Source: Blastomussa wellsi
Lineage: Eukaryota > Cnidaria > Anthozoa > Scleractinia > Plerogyridae
DNA length: 64,000 nt
Assembly (NCBI GenBank): GCA_947652115.1
Contig: OX393567.1
Coordinates: forward strand, 18,361,958 to 18,425,957
Direction: 5' to 3'
The notes beneath the pieces were generated by a model that saw only the letters and a list, made by a program, of their open reading frames with translations, did not search any database and had not been told where the DNA came from. This document shows positions 23,727 to 34,232 of the stretch, piece after piece. Made by a program: the position numbers and the translations under genes. Every line of letters starts with the position of its first letter. Within the stretch, counting starts at the first letter, position 1.

Positions 23727-23911
23727 ATAGACCCTTTTCATAAATGGCTGCCAATTTAAAATTCTTTTGTATGCATTCAAATTAGCCTCACTAAACTCGT
23801 TTGGGAGTAAAAATTCTTTTGAATTATCAACTCAAAAACGAGGTTAGTCAGGCTAATTTTAATATTTACAAAAGAATTTATAATTGGCAGCCATTTATGA
23901 AAAGGGTCTAT
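23727..23911. mobile_element. MITE with ATAGACCC ends
   Basis: ATAGACCCTTTTCATAAATG (start) is the exact inverse of CATTTATGAAAAGGGTCTAT (end), continuing through GCTGCCAAT and ATTGGCAGC. The interior pairs again around AAAATTCTTTTG/CAAAAGAATTT. It lies only 38 bp from the previous element. Confidence 0.75.
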
Positions 23912-24091
23912 ATAGAAATAGACTGTGATTGTCGATTGCGCAGGCAATCCATCCAACCAATCAAAACTCGAAGAAAGTAATGTAGCTGGCGAAAAGCGCG
24001 GGAAAGCGCGTAAACAGGTAAAGCGCGAACGAATCACTATTGGTTTTGGTAATAAGGTCTGTACTCATGACCGAGGTCAAGATCCACACAG

Positions 24092-24285
24092 ATGAGGCCC
24101 TGTTAGGATAAATTCCGACAGGCGACACGGCTCTGAAACGGCGACATGAAGGAGCTGAAATGACGACGAACGACAAGCCGCTCATGCGCAATTACTACAG
24201 CGACATGTGAACCTTCCGAAATTGCGACGTGGAAAGGTTTGAAATTCAGACGGGGGACATAAAGACCCCCCTAACAGGGCCTCAT
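24092..24285. mobile_element. MITE with 16-bp perfect terminal inverted repeats
   Basis: ATGAGGCCCTGTTAGG at the left and CCTAACAGGGCCTCAT at the right are exact inverses. The interior is unrelated to the two neighbouring MITEs. Confidence 0.7.
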
Positions 24286-24607
24286 AGATCGACTAAGCTC
24301 GGTTAACAAGATGTTCGTTATGACCAAACATGTGGCCGGTTTGTACTCGCTTACATGGCCATATAATGAAAATGCCGTAGCAAACACGAATTAGGTTCAA
24401 CGTATTAGTGCCTATGAAATGAAAAAACAAGTTTTTAAAAAGTACGCTTATCTGAAAGGCCTTAAAAAATGAAGAAGAACGGCGTTTTCCTTTTTTGTGA
24501 TATCTCCTCACGTTCCAGAGTTATTCTAGTTTTTATATTTTGCAGACTAGATGCTGATGACGTCACAAGGTGTGATAGTATAGGGGTCAAAACACAAAAT
24601 AGAGAAT

Positions 24608-24993
24608 ATCTCTGCAAGAAATGATGCAATGCAATTGAAACTTGGTAAGCACTTTTTGCCCTGAGAAATACTTTACATGATGCATATTTTGACGTTGCTA
24701 TGGCAACAGTCTTGGTTCCAGTCTCTTTCCTCTGTAAATCAAATGTTATCCATTTGTGTCTGTTTAGGGTGAAATAATTGATGCCATGCGTTTAAAGCAA
24801 ACGCAATGCGTAATTAACTTTATGAAGTGAACGATGTTTTCTCAAGATCAAATACAGGAATTCTGCATAAAGAGATCTGGAGCCGGGGTGTGTTGCCATA
24901 ACAACATCAAAATATATACCATACGGTGTATCCCTCAGGCTACAACCTGCTCACCAAGTTTCAATTGCATTGCATCATTACTTGCAGAGATTG
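24608..24993. mobile_element. Foldback element of about 386 bp
   Basis: TCTCTGCAAG and the following AATGATGCAATGCAATTGAA (ending ACTTGGT) pair with CACCAAGTTTCAATTGCATT and onwards to CTTGCAGAGA at the right. Inner arms GTTGCTATGGCAACA and TGTTGCCATAACAAC also pair. It abuts the 3' side of the LINE fragment at 25.2 kb. Confidence 0.65.
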
Positions 24994-25175
24994 ATTCCAT
25001 CCACTAATGGTTTTTCAGAAACCAATTACAATAAAATATACAAAAGAAACAAAATAAAATATAAATACTATAAAAAAAGAGAAATATATCTAAATAAAGA
25101 ATAATACATATGTTACACATCCTCAAAACTACCGACGAATTAAAATGCAACATCACAAGATTCTCATTGCAATCA

Positions 25176-25643
25176 TTAGTTATTTTCTAAGAATTTATAA
25201 GAAGCGCGATTTATGATTTGTTTTTCAAAAGAATCTAAAGAGCTAATATCCCGAATGTCCATAGGTAGACTATTCCACAGAGAAATACCCCTGTATTTAA
25301 ACGATCGCTGTGCTGTAGTTGTTCTGTAGAGAGGTACATGCAGTTTGTCCTTGTTTCTAGTATTTCCTTCACAGATATCCGATCTTGTCGTGAAAATATT
25401 TTTTAAAGTGAGACCGTTGAGGCTTTTGTAAGTCATAATAATGTCCCGGACCTCCAGCTGCATAGCAACCGGAAGCCAGTGTAGATCTTTCAAATGGGGC
25501 GGGATATGTTCGAATTCACGTGTGCCAGTTACGATTCGCACAGCAAAGTTCCGTACCTTTTGCAACATGTCAACATTTTTCTTGGTCGCACCCGCCTGGC
25601 CACACAGACGAACAGTAGAACAACTTACAAAACACCAACGCAT
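25176..25643 (-). mobile_element. 5'-truncated non-LTR retrotransposon, reverse transcriptase C-terminus
   Basis: An intact 155-codon frame carries LQKVRNFAVRIVTGT, HLKDLHWLPV, MTYKSLNGL, RTTTAQRSFKYRGISLWNSL and SLDSFEKQI. This is the block that follows the RT palm in CR1/L2/Jockey-type LINEs. The catalytic palm itself is absent because of 5' truncation. About 150 bp of AT-rich 3' flank follow before the foldback element. It cannot move on its own. Confidence 0.8.
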
Positions 25644-26003
25644 TTATGATCGTTATCACCTTGAGATATAAGAACCTTGAACGAGAAGAGATACTGTATT
25701 GTAAAAAGGAAAACGCCATTCTTCGGCACTTAAATAAATGCCCTATACAGCAAATAATTATCTAACAACATCAGAGGAATGTGCAGAATAATCTTACGAA
25801 ACAGTCACTTCTAAAACAGCCCAAGTATCACCTTTTTTGCAAGTTCTCTTAACTGGTCTCTAAATATTTCTCTTAGTGCTAGTTTGGAGAATTTGACAGT
25901 TGACCTCCTAATTTGCCTTAACATCGTTAGTTTTGAGGAGAAAGTGTCGGTGCACTCTTGCTGTTGGAGATAAAACGAAATGACGTAAGACGCGTCCTCA
26001 CTG

Positions 26004-26285
26004 GATCAGGAGGCGCGGTGGCCCGACCGCCCGAGCCCTTGCCGGGACACTGAGTTGTGTTCTCAGGCAAGACACATGTAGTTTTATATCTTTACTTTTT
26101 AGTTAACGTTATATATAGATCTTTCGATGTGATTTAATTGAATTATATCCACATCTAAGGCCCCTATGGATATCAGCCTTTTGAGCTGTGGAAATAAAGT
26201 TTACTTACTTACTTACTTACTTACTTCTTGTACTCTCATGGTGCTTTTCGCCACCCAGATGGAATAGCATGGCATCCCATCCGGG
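26004..26285 (+). mobile_element. SINE A copy split by a LINE 3' tail
   Basis: 26004-26085 (GACACTGAGTTGTGTTCTCA then GGCAAGACAC) and 26228-26285 (TACTCTCATGGTGC then CCACCCAGATGG) are consecutive parts of SINE family A. Between them, 26086-26226 ends GAGCTGTGGAAATAAAGTTT and then (TTAC)n, a typical CR1/L2-like LINE 3' end with a short-tandem tail. Confidence 0.6.
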
Positions 26286-26305
26286 AGGGGGAGGGGGGGG
26301 GGGGT
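26282..26305 (+). repeat. Poly(G) tract
   Basis: A G-run broken by one A, near the end of the split SINE. Similar G-runs lie near 32833-32847 and 33888-33898, and C-runs at 34631-34650 and 61729-61746. Assembly may be uncertain at such runs. Confidence 0.8.
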
Positions 26306-29300
26306 GTGGGGCAGAACTATTCCTATTCGCTTTATTCTGAGGAAACTGGGTCATAAGCTACCGTCTGAGGAGCCATTTGGCTTGCAGGCAGCGTTTGCCT
26401 TACCCCTTCCTAGATCGTCACTGGAAATGATAAGTCAAAGTATTATATACACTGAAAGAGAAAATCAGTCGTTTAGATACTTATGCCCATAATGTCTTCT
26501 TTGTTTGTCGTATGCCGTCTGTCTCAACTAGCCGCCCAGAGATCTCGGCAGAGATAAAATAGAGACACGCGAGATGTGCAGTCATAAACACTTTTCAACT
26601 GTATAGTTGTTCTAATAACATAATATAAACACATCACAGAAAAATCCTCTTGAAAAGTTGTATTAAAATTGCCAAGTAATGACAAAAGCTAAGAATCAGG
26701 ATGCAGCAAACATCATTTATAGTCAGCAAAACTGAAATTCCATTTAAGTAAATTTCAACACTGCAAATTGACAACATTTTGCAAAGGGTAGCTTCAAATG
26801 TCGAGACGTGTCAAAGTTGTATTGTTCTCAGGGCTTAAAATAGTTCGAGTGAACGTGCCCCTGATAACCGATCGCCTTTTTATGGACATGTTATTTAACA
26901 GTTTATTCATTTCGGGAAGTCATGGCAAGTAATTAGCTAAATTAAACAACTCTTTCGTATCTCTCAACCGAGCCTCTCAAAATATTTTTAAGTGTGATCT
27001 GTGGCCTTAAAATGTCGGGGTTTCCCGTTCAGTCGCTTGATCCCAGCTGATCTAGCAGGCTGGCTTTGAAAGAGACAGTATTAGTTTTATAGCAGTACCG
27101 CAGTGATTTATTCGTTTTTGTTTGAAAAAGACAAAATCGATTTTTAAGTAAATTCAGTTCGCCGATAATGAGTGAAAACACTAGCAAACTGTCGACAGCG
27201 AGTCTAAACTCGAAAAGAATTTGAAGCACATATTATATGTTTCACTGATAGCAGTGCGACTGTTTTGATTTCGCCCCAAACTGTTCCACCGATCGGATGA
27301 TGCTAGATAAGGCGCCAAATCAAGGAAATTGCTCAATTTGCGCGACACATCTGTGAAGATAATTATTTTGCAGTTAGCCGCGTGTCTCCGATCATTTTAC
27401 TACATAAACAGCAATTTCCCCCGTTAGAAAACAAGTTGCGTATAACTTACATGACGCCGATTTGCGCAAAGCGATTTATTTTAAACTTTCTTGTAACTTT
27501 ATAGACCGAACTCAAGTACTTCGTTTCAGAAGTTATGACTAAAAACCGTATTCTCCCAGGAAAACTGCAAAAATGTATGTAAAAAGTAACGAGAATTTCA
27601 TGTTGATCTTGAAATGTGAGTGGTTAATATAGGACACATCAGTGTCAGTGATGGATTTGTACTGTTGTGGCGGACTTCCCTTTTGAAATGAAGCTTAATG
27701 GAACACACAGTCAAAACAAGATAACGGGGCGAATATTCTAACCTTTTACTGTTAATTTGTTAGGATTTGCGGTAAAAAGAATGAATTGTTTCTATGTAGG
27801 ATCTTAAAAACTTGCAATCTGTACTTTAAATCACATATCAAAGGGAACCAAAGCTCTACACGGTTTCATTATATCTCTCCTTCACAACCTTGTCGATCAG
27901 CGAAATAACTTTAATTTGACCGTCTCAAATGGGTTGAATATCAGATATTGAACATAACCGCAGTTAAACAATACAAATTCAATTTGTGCGAATAAGAAAA
28001 GGTTGTAAAACAAATGTAAGTATAAACTGTCATCAAACCTTGGAAATGTCTCCTTCGTAGGTATGTGATAAGCAAGGGCTCGTTGGGTTGCGCAAAAATA
28101 AAATCAGTGCTTCGGATACATTCTGTTTTAAACCTTTACGCTGGGAAATACTGATCGTGTAAATTTTCGAAAAAGTTGCAAACAGATTTTACAATTTCTA
28201 TTAACACTTGCGAACTGCCAAGGTTTTAGTTTTGTTCGCAGGTATTTGTGATTGTAAACAAAGAATTCTCTGTCCAATGTCGACCGATGTCCAAAAGCAA
28301 AAAGATCATATTTTCATATTCCACGCCGACTGTTTTCATAGTGGGATTATTCCACAGTTGCAAATTTTTGTAGTTCCAGCAATGCTTCTCGATAAAATGT
28401 TCAGCACGGCAAAGAAAATGGAGTAAATAGTTTGTAACTCTGTAGATTCAACACCTTTTTAAAGTGAAAAACAAAGTAAAGTCTAGAGGGCGCAGTTGAC
28501 GTTTTTACTCAGCTAAAATTGACGCAAAAGGTATTCTAATTTCATAGCTCTTCTTTACTAGCCGAAACGCTACACAGTGTCATTAAATTACCATAAAACA
28601 GAGTGATTTTTACATTCATTTCACTTTCTTATCATTTATTAAGAGTAAATAATTAGCGTGTTTTGAAAAATTCCGCGGCGAATCATTTTCTGCCATTGTT
28701 ATGTCGCGATATCCGTGGTTTTGTTTGTAATGTTTCGGTTTTCTCATTTTAGGTTATTTGTTTACTTTTTCAATCTGGCACACATTATCATGAAAAAGCA
28801 TTTGATTATAAAATATTTTGTTTAACTTGAGTTGAGATACGAGGCTGTCGAAACTATTCTAAGTAAATAGGATCCCATTGCACAAAGCTCTCGAAATTAC
28901 TAGTGCTTCGATGACAAGCAGGGCTCTTCGAACCAAAACCAAAATCTTCCTTCGCCACCGCAATTTCCACGTATTCACAACAGTACATAAACCAGAAACT
29001 GTGAATATGTCAACAAAAGGCTTAATCACAAAACTAATGGTTGCTCTAATAAAAGTGTTCGCCAATTTATCGGGAGTGAGCTGTCTAACAAGAAGTTAAT
29101 CTAACTCCAGTCGCGTCTGTGAAGAGTTATTTATCAGTTGCTTTTAAAACCTGGATTTAATTCAGTCGTTGCTTGTTCTGGAACTGTCTATGTTGATCGC
29201 AATTTGGAAGGAACGAGAACACAATAGCTCACAATCTCACGGCCGTTCGCAGTCATCGCTGTTCTGACCCTCTGACGTATTCTGTTTGTTCACTACCCCT

Positions 29301-29368
29301 TAGTTCTTTTCACTGCCTCTCAATTTTAATTCCACTGTTTTAGTTCACAGCTATTAATTACCTTCCAA

Positions 29369-30193
29369 TCATCGGTTAAGAAGGCTATCAATGCTAAATT
29401 TTAAATCACAAGTTGGAGAACTGCGTTTCAATGGAGCCATACCACTCTGACTCGCACCCGTTTTCAGCTCGCCGGAGTAGGTAGAGTGTCTTCGGTTTTG
29501 TTGTGAAAAACATCGTCCTTGTTCAGTCATTATGCTTGACAACTCTGAAGAATGTACACGACAAATTCCAGGGTCGGAAGTCTTCAGTTTCCTGTCTTCT
29601 CGATCGGTAAACGATTTTGTGTTGCCAGCTTTCTGTACATCTTTCTCTCCAATTTGATCGTCTTCTCCCGCGGAGGGAATGGATGTATCGTCCTCCCTGT
29701 CTCTCGCTTGCCCGGCGTGTTTTGGCCGTCGCTTTCGCCTCCAGAATCTTCCTTCTTCAAACATTTCCTCGAAGGATGAATCTAGAGCCCAGTAACAGCC
29801 TTTTCCGGGGTCTGATTTGTCGCGTGGAATTTTCACAAAGCACTTGTTTAGCGAGAGATTGTGTCTAATGCTGTTTTGCCAGCCTCGCCTGCTCTGTTGG
29901 TAGTACGGAAAGTTTATCATAATAAACTGGTAAATTCCACTCAATGTGATCTTTTTCTCCGGGGAGCTCTTGATAGCCATGGATATGAGAGCCACATAGG
30001 AATAAGGTGGTTTTGGAAGCATTTCGGCACAGCCATAAAACCCGAATCCCGGGCCAAAACTCGAATTATAGCAACTGGAATTGTAATAACAACACGAGCA
30101 AAGCGGTCCGGAGGCTTGCTGTTGAAATCTCTGCTCTGGCAGAGAAAGCGGCGGGTATGGAGCAAATCTAATCGGAGTGAAAGTACTATACAT
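29369..30193 (-). CDS. Forkhead transcription factor 2, FoxL2-like, intronless, 274 aa
   Basis: Paralogue of the gene at 14485-15657. The forkhead domain (about 60-156) matches it at roughly 78 of 97 positions, including [36 protein letters not shown] and the atypical wing PGKGCYW. The tail of the domain is FWRRKRRPK. The N-terminus is Tyr/Ser/Cys-rich ([14 protein letters not shown]). The last residues, [11 protein letters not shown], place an eh1-type Groucho/TLE-binding motif (FSIDSLL, 266-272) at the very C-terminus, so a repressor role is likely. The start chosen is the first ATG ([10 protein letters not shown]); the frame stays open upstream for 58 more codons but without an ATG. The gene is transcribed toward its paralogue. 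Confidence 0.92.
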   Translation of the reverse strand: MYSTFTPIRFAPYPPLSLPEQRFQQQASGPLCSCCYYNSSCYNSSFGPGFGFYGCAEMLPKPPYSYVALISMAIKSSPEKKITLSGIYQFIMINFPYYQQSRRGWQNSIRHNLSLNKCFVKIPRDKSDPGKGCYWALDSSFEEMFEEGRFWRRKRRPKHAGQARDREDDTSIPSAGEDDQIGEKDVQKAGNTKSFTDREDRKLKTSDPGICRVHSSELSSIMTEQGRCFSQQNRRHSTYSGELKTGASQSGMAPLKRSSPTCDLKFSIDSLLNR

Positions 30194-30371
30194 GTTGATA
30201 TTCAAGCAACGAGCTTCACTTCTTGTCAGCCTAGGTTTGTGCGCACTCACCCAACGTAACGCAAATTTTCTCCGTGGTATTTCAGCAAACGTCAAAGCGG
30301 ATATGTGCTCGGAAACGCCCTTAGACCACCCAAGCTCGCGCGCAGTGTCTTCAGACTGATGTCTCACTGTT

Positions 30372-30378
30372 TGTTTAC
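30372..30378. promoter_or_regulatory. Forkhead consensus site upstream of forkhead gene 2
   Basis: TGTTTAC, the core forkhead site, lies 180 bp 5' of the start codon of the minus-strand gene. A weak TATA-like CATAAAA (minus strand) lies near 30435-30441. Both are short motifs and may be chance. Confidence 0.3.
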
Positions 30379-33300
30379 AGTACGCGTTTAAGTGTTTTTA
30401 AGACCACACAGCAAACAGTTAGTATGGCTATTGTTTTATGCATGGACAGCAGTTTGAGCTCGGATTAGAGTATTTGTCATTATTTTGCCAAAATTCCTTT
30501 TTTCTGATAAGACCTACATTTGCATTCTTAAACGACGTTTTTAATTCAAACAAATTACTGTTCAGGGACAAACTGAAAAGCGGCCGAATAGAAAATGTGT
30601 CCCGTTGACTCGTGTACTGCCAAAAAGATCATCTGCTCGATCGAAAAGCCATTTTATGTGCATTTCGCCATTATCTCTTGTCTGCAGATGAATAAATATT
30701 TACACGGGAAGTTTGTTCTAACTAATTTGTAAGCATTTAAGACTCGTTTCTTTGCTTTGTTTAGTTTGGCGCCGTGAAAAATCTTCTTATGGCAATCACC
30801 AAATCTCCTTCTTATGGCCTGAACGTTTAAGTTCATTTTATTACGCAAGAAAATACCACAAACTTTTTTTCTTGTCATTGTCAATCTTCGCTCTCGCTCG
30901 AGTCTTTGGCAAAACTGAGAGGTTAGGAAATGAACTCGACAATTAAATTAGACCAATTTTTAATTTGCGATCTCTTTGATAGCGTGTGGCGCCACGAAGT
31001 TGGTTTGAATAGAGAAACATTTGTGCCCGGCCGCTAAACAATGTTAGATTAGATTAGAATATTGCTATTTGTATGAGTTTAGGATCTTATTGAGGTTTTG
31101 ATTATTATCCAGATAAGTCGGAAGCCAATAAGACTTCAGGTGGCGGCCCTACAACAGATTGCTATAGTTCTCGCCTTACCATTTTTCCTGTAATGCTAGT
31201 CAATTGTACAATGAAAACACAAAGCTTGTTTTTTCAACTGTGTGTTGGCAGGAAACCCGCCGAGGAAAGATGAAGCGTGAGAACATGGATATTTAACCAG
31301 GATATTTACACTTTGTACTTCAAACCTTCTTTACAAAAATCGCCCACGCTGATACATGCGCGAAAACGTTGTGTTCGTGCGCGCTTTCAGTCAACACTTT
31401 ATGGAATCTGGCTTCAGATCTCCAAAACACCGTCCTGAAATAGCCTTATTTCTTCACTTTTCCGTCGAGGTGAACAGGTTTTTCGTGCCGATAATTTAGA
31501 AAGCTATTTTCATAAACTCGACTTACCTTTTCGAGGTCAACAAAAACACGACCTTTTCGAAGTCAAGTGTTTTAATTAAACAATAAATAAACTGTCGGCA
31601 ACTTTGGTTCGTCTTCCGTGAGGACAGCTTTTATATGGGGCTTAACAGATCGGAGAACTTCAAACGACCATTTTGCGCCATAGACAGGATTGATTGGATA
31701 TGCAAAAGAACGATTATTTTGAGAGCGCTCGTAATTATTGTTGAGTTTGTTTTTATAGCGCCGAGAGCTTTCTCAGTTTCACCAAGACGTGTTCGAGCGT
31801 GTGAAAGATAACACTCCTGTGCTTTTTTACATCCAAGATACTTGACACTTCATTAGCTTTCATTAACGAGTAAATTTTAATCTGCTTAGGCGCCTCTTTC
31901 TGTGAAACAAAGCAATTGCAAGTTCCCTCTTTTCCAGTTTGGCCGCGCCTTCTTTGCGCTTTTCTCACAACCTGTTCCGACATTTTCCCTCCACTTGAGG
32001 AACGCGGCTGCACACTGCCTAGAAGACTTGCTCCAAGTCGCTCGTTTGAATTTTCTCCGCGGAGGGCGCAGGAGGGAGGGCGCTCTGCGCAGACTAACTC
32101 ATTTTAGAGGTTTAGAATTTTTAGCCGTTTAGTGCGTCCGGTTTCCATTCTTCGAATGTGTACATCCCAAAAGACTTAGACCTGCACCAAGTCACCCTCT
32201 AAGGCGAGCGTAGCGAGTAAAGCGTCGCGAAGCGACAACCGCGAGTGACGAGGTCGCGAGACATACCTAAACTAAACGTGACATACCTAAACCGCGCGTC
32301 GAAGGACTTTGTGAAAGTCTACAAAAGACTGTAAGGTAAGCTTTTAAAACACCAAAGAAGTGATAAAAAACCAAACAGGAACATGGATGGTTAAGGATGG
32401 AAAAGATTGAGATGGATTGCAAATGACGAATCTGTAATCTAAACCGTTGACAGTGTAAAACTTTTCCGTGCGTGGGTAATCTAAATTCAGTACAAATTTC
32501 CTGAAATTCGATTTTAAAAATGGTCTCCATACAAAAAAGGGGTAATTTTTCTGTATTTTCAAGTGCAAAATAACAGTCCTTATGCTTGTTCAATCTTCTT
32601 CATTTTAACCTTTAAATGTAGATGCAGCATTCTTTTTCAAAAAGCCCGCGCGTGGGTTTATCAACGCTGATGCGCCAATTTGGGCCCTTTCTTTTCTTAT
32701 TTTGAGGCCGCTTGCCCCATGAAAACTATACCAGGAGAATTATAAATGCAATTTATCCAATAATTTAAAAGAAAAATGCACAAACCATGACGCAGCTATA
32801 GTTCCTTAAAAAACTAAAACAACTCCCGTGAGGGGGGGGGGGGGGGCTTAGTGGGCCATATTTGTAAGTTTTACGGGAATAGAATCAAACAAGTTGAAAA
32901 TGATAATACCTCCAACCGTCGGATTTGCACAAAAAGTCGGCAAGTGATTCTTGAAATGTCATTCATAAAAAGCCATATGAATGCTTTCCTGCTAAGTTCC
33001 TTTTTCTCAAGATTTTCAATCTCGAAGTGTCGATCCCATATACATGCAGAGCTGCAAAATAGCCGCATTTGAGTCCGAAAAAGATAGCACTTCCCAAACA
33101 GTAACAGACGTAAAAGTAGTAAAATTGTCTTTATTAACCCCTGTTTTACAAAAGCCATGTGAATGGAAACGAGCGAACTGAACCGTTTCGTTGTAAAAGT
33201 AGAATTTCCGAGCGGTCGTGACCGTTTTGGGCCGACTTTCTTTGTCAATTGCTCTAATGACTTTCAAATGTTCGCGCGAGAAACGCTGCAAAAGTCCCGG

Positions 33301-34232
33301 ATGTGTCGCGCATTCTGCGCGAGGAGTGAAATCAATGAACCATCCTATGATCCACGCCTTGTTTAACTTATTCGGAATCAAACTATGTAGATTATGTACC
33401 GGATTCAGGGTAAAATTAAAAGAACGAACCCATAAACTTTGTGTATACAGATCTATACAGCTTGTGCTTTGTACCATTCTCCCGGCTATATAGTCGCTGG
33501 GAGAAGGTGAATAGTACGTTCTGTACTTCATGTTTATTTTTGAGAAATTATTACTCAGAAAGAAAGTGCTTTGTTAAAAACAAAGAGGCTGACGTAGAGG
33601 CAATAGGGCCCTTCAGATCGGAGTACGAGGACAAGAGCTGGGAACGTAACTGGATTGAAATTCGAAAGTCGTACTCGTACTCGATCTCGACTGACTCGTA
33701 CTCTGATCTGAAGCTTAAGTCCATAATGACCTTACAGGAAGAGACATAAGTTTGGGTGGTGCAGGAGCCTAGTAATCTTACAGTAATCGGAGAAATGAAA
33801 TCTGATGTTCACACCTCCGTCTAGCCAGAGCCTGCTCGCAGGCTAATGGTACACAACCGTGGCTTCAGGAAACTGAAGCGCGTAGGAGGGGGGGGGGGAA
33901 AGAGAATATTGTACACCCCTTTGATGGATGGACGGGATACTGTTCATGAGGTTGCCTTGCCCTACTCGGTATCCTACGTGCAGACGAAAATGACTCTGTA
34001 AAATAAATAATATTTTAGAACCAAATTTCTGTTCGCTGGCAGGCTAATTACTCGGTTGCATTAGACACAGTGAGCAGAGTGAAGTAGAGTCTTACACAAG
34101 AACACAAAAGTGGAGGGGGACGGGGCGGGAACCCGGGAGAATAGCGGACGGGAATTGTATGGGAATTGTTGCCAGAATCTTATGTCACACTTCAGTGACC
34201 ATAACATGAGGTACTAAGTTGCGTTCCCAAAC
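30379..34232. other. Intergenic region between forkhead gene 2 and the UQCC4-like gene
   Basis: No gene recognised. A CG-rich fragment with many GCGA/CGAG motifs and two copies of GACATACCTAAAC lies at about 32200-32300. There are G-runs at 32833-32847 and 33888-33898 and a short foldback at 33611-33713. A 171-codon open frame around 33016-33531 (minus) has no recognisable features and is not called. Confidence 0.5.
33611..33713. mobile_element. Short foldback element
   Basis: CTTCAGATCGGAGTACGAG at the left pairs with CTCGTACTCTGATCTGAAG at the right with one difference. The interior repeats TACTCG/CGAGTA. About 100 bp, presumably a MITE. Confidence 0.55.

Larger units (their letters stand above)
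16093..29368. other. 13 kb between the convergent forkhead genes
   Basis: No protein-coding gene was recognised apart from a retrotransposon fragment at 25.2-25.6 kb. The left part (16-20 kb) looks unique and AT-rich. A GGAA-rich microsatellite lies near 21618-21645 and a degenerate tandem repeat at 21962-22120. A cluster of foldback elements fills 23.5-25.0 kb, and a SINE with a nested LINE tail lies at 26.0-26.3 kb. For the minus-strand gene, a possible poly(A) signal (TTTATT on this strand) is at 28635-28640. Confidence 0.5.

Noticed and set aside
30194..30367. N-terminal extension of forkhead gene 2 by 58 codons
   Set aside because: The open frame upstream has no ATG; only a GTG is available, which animals do not normally use as a start.
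33016..33531. 171-codon minus-strand frame
   Set aside because: No recognisable motif, no splice or promoter context, and low-complexity flanks; likely chance.
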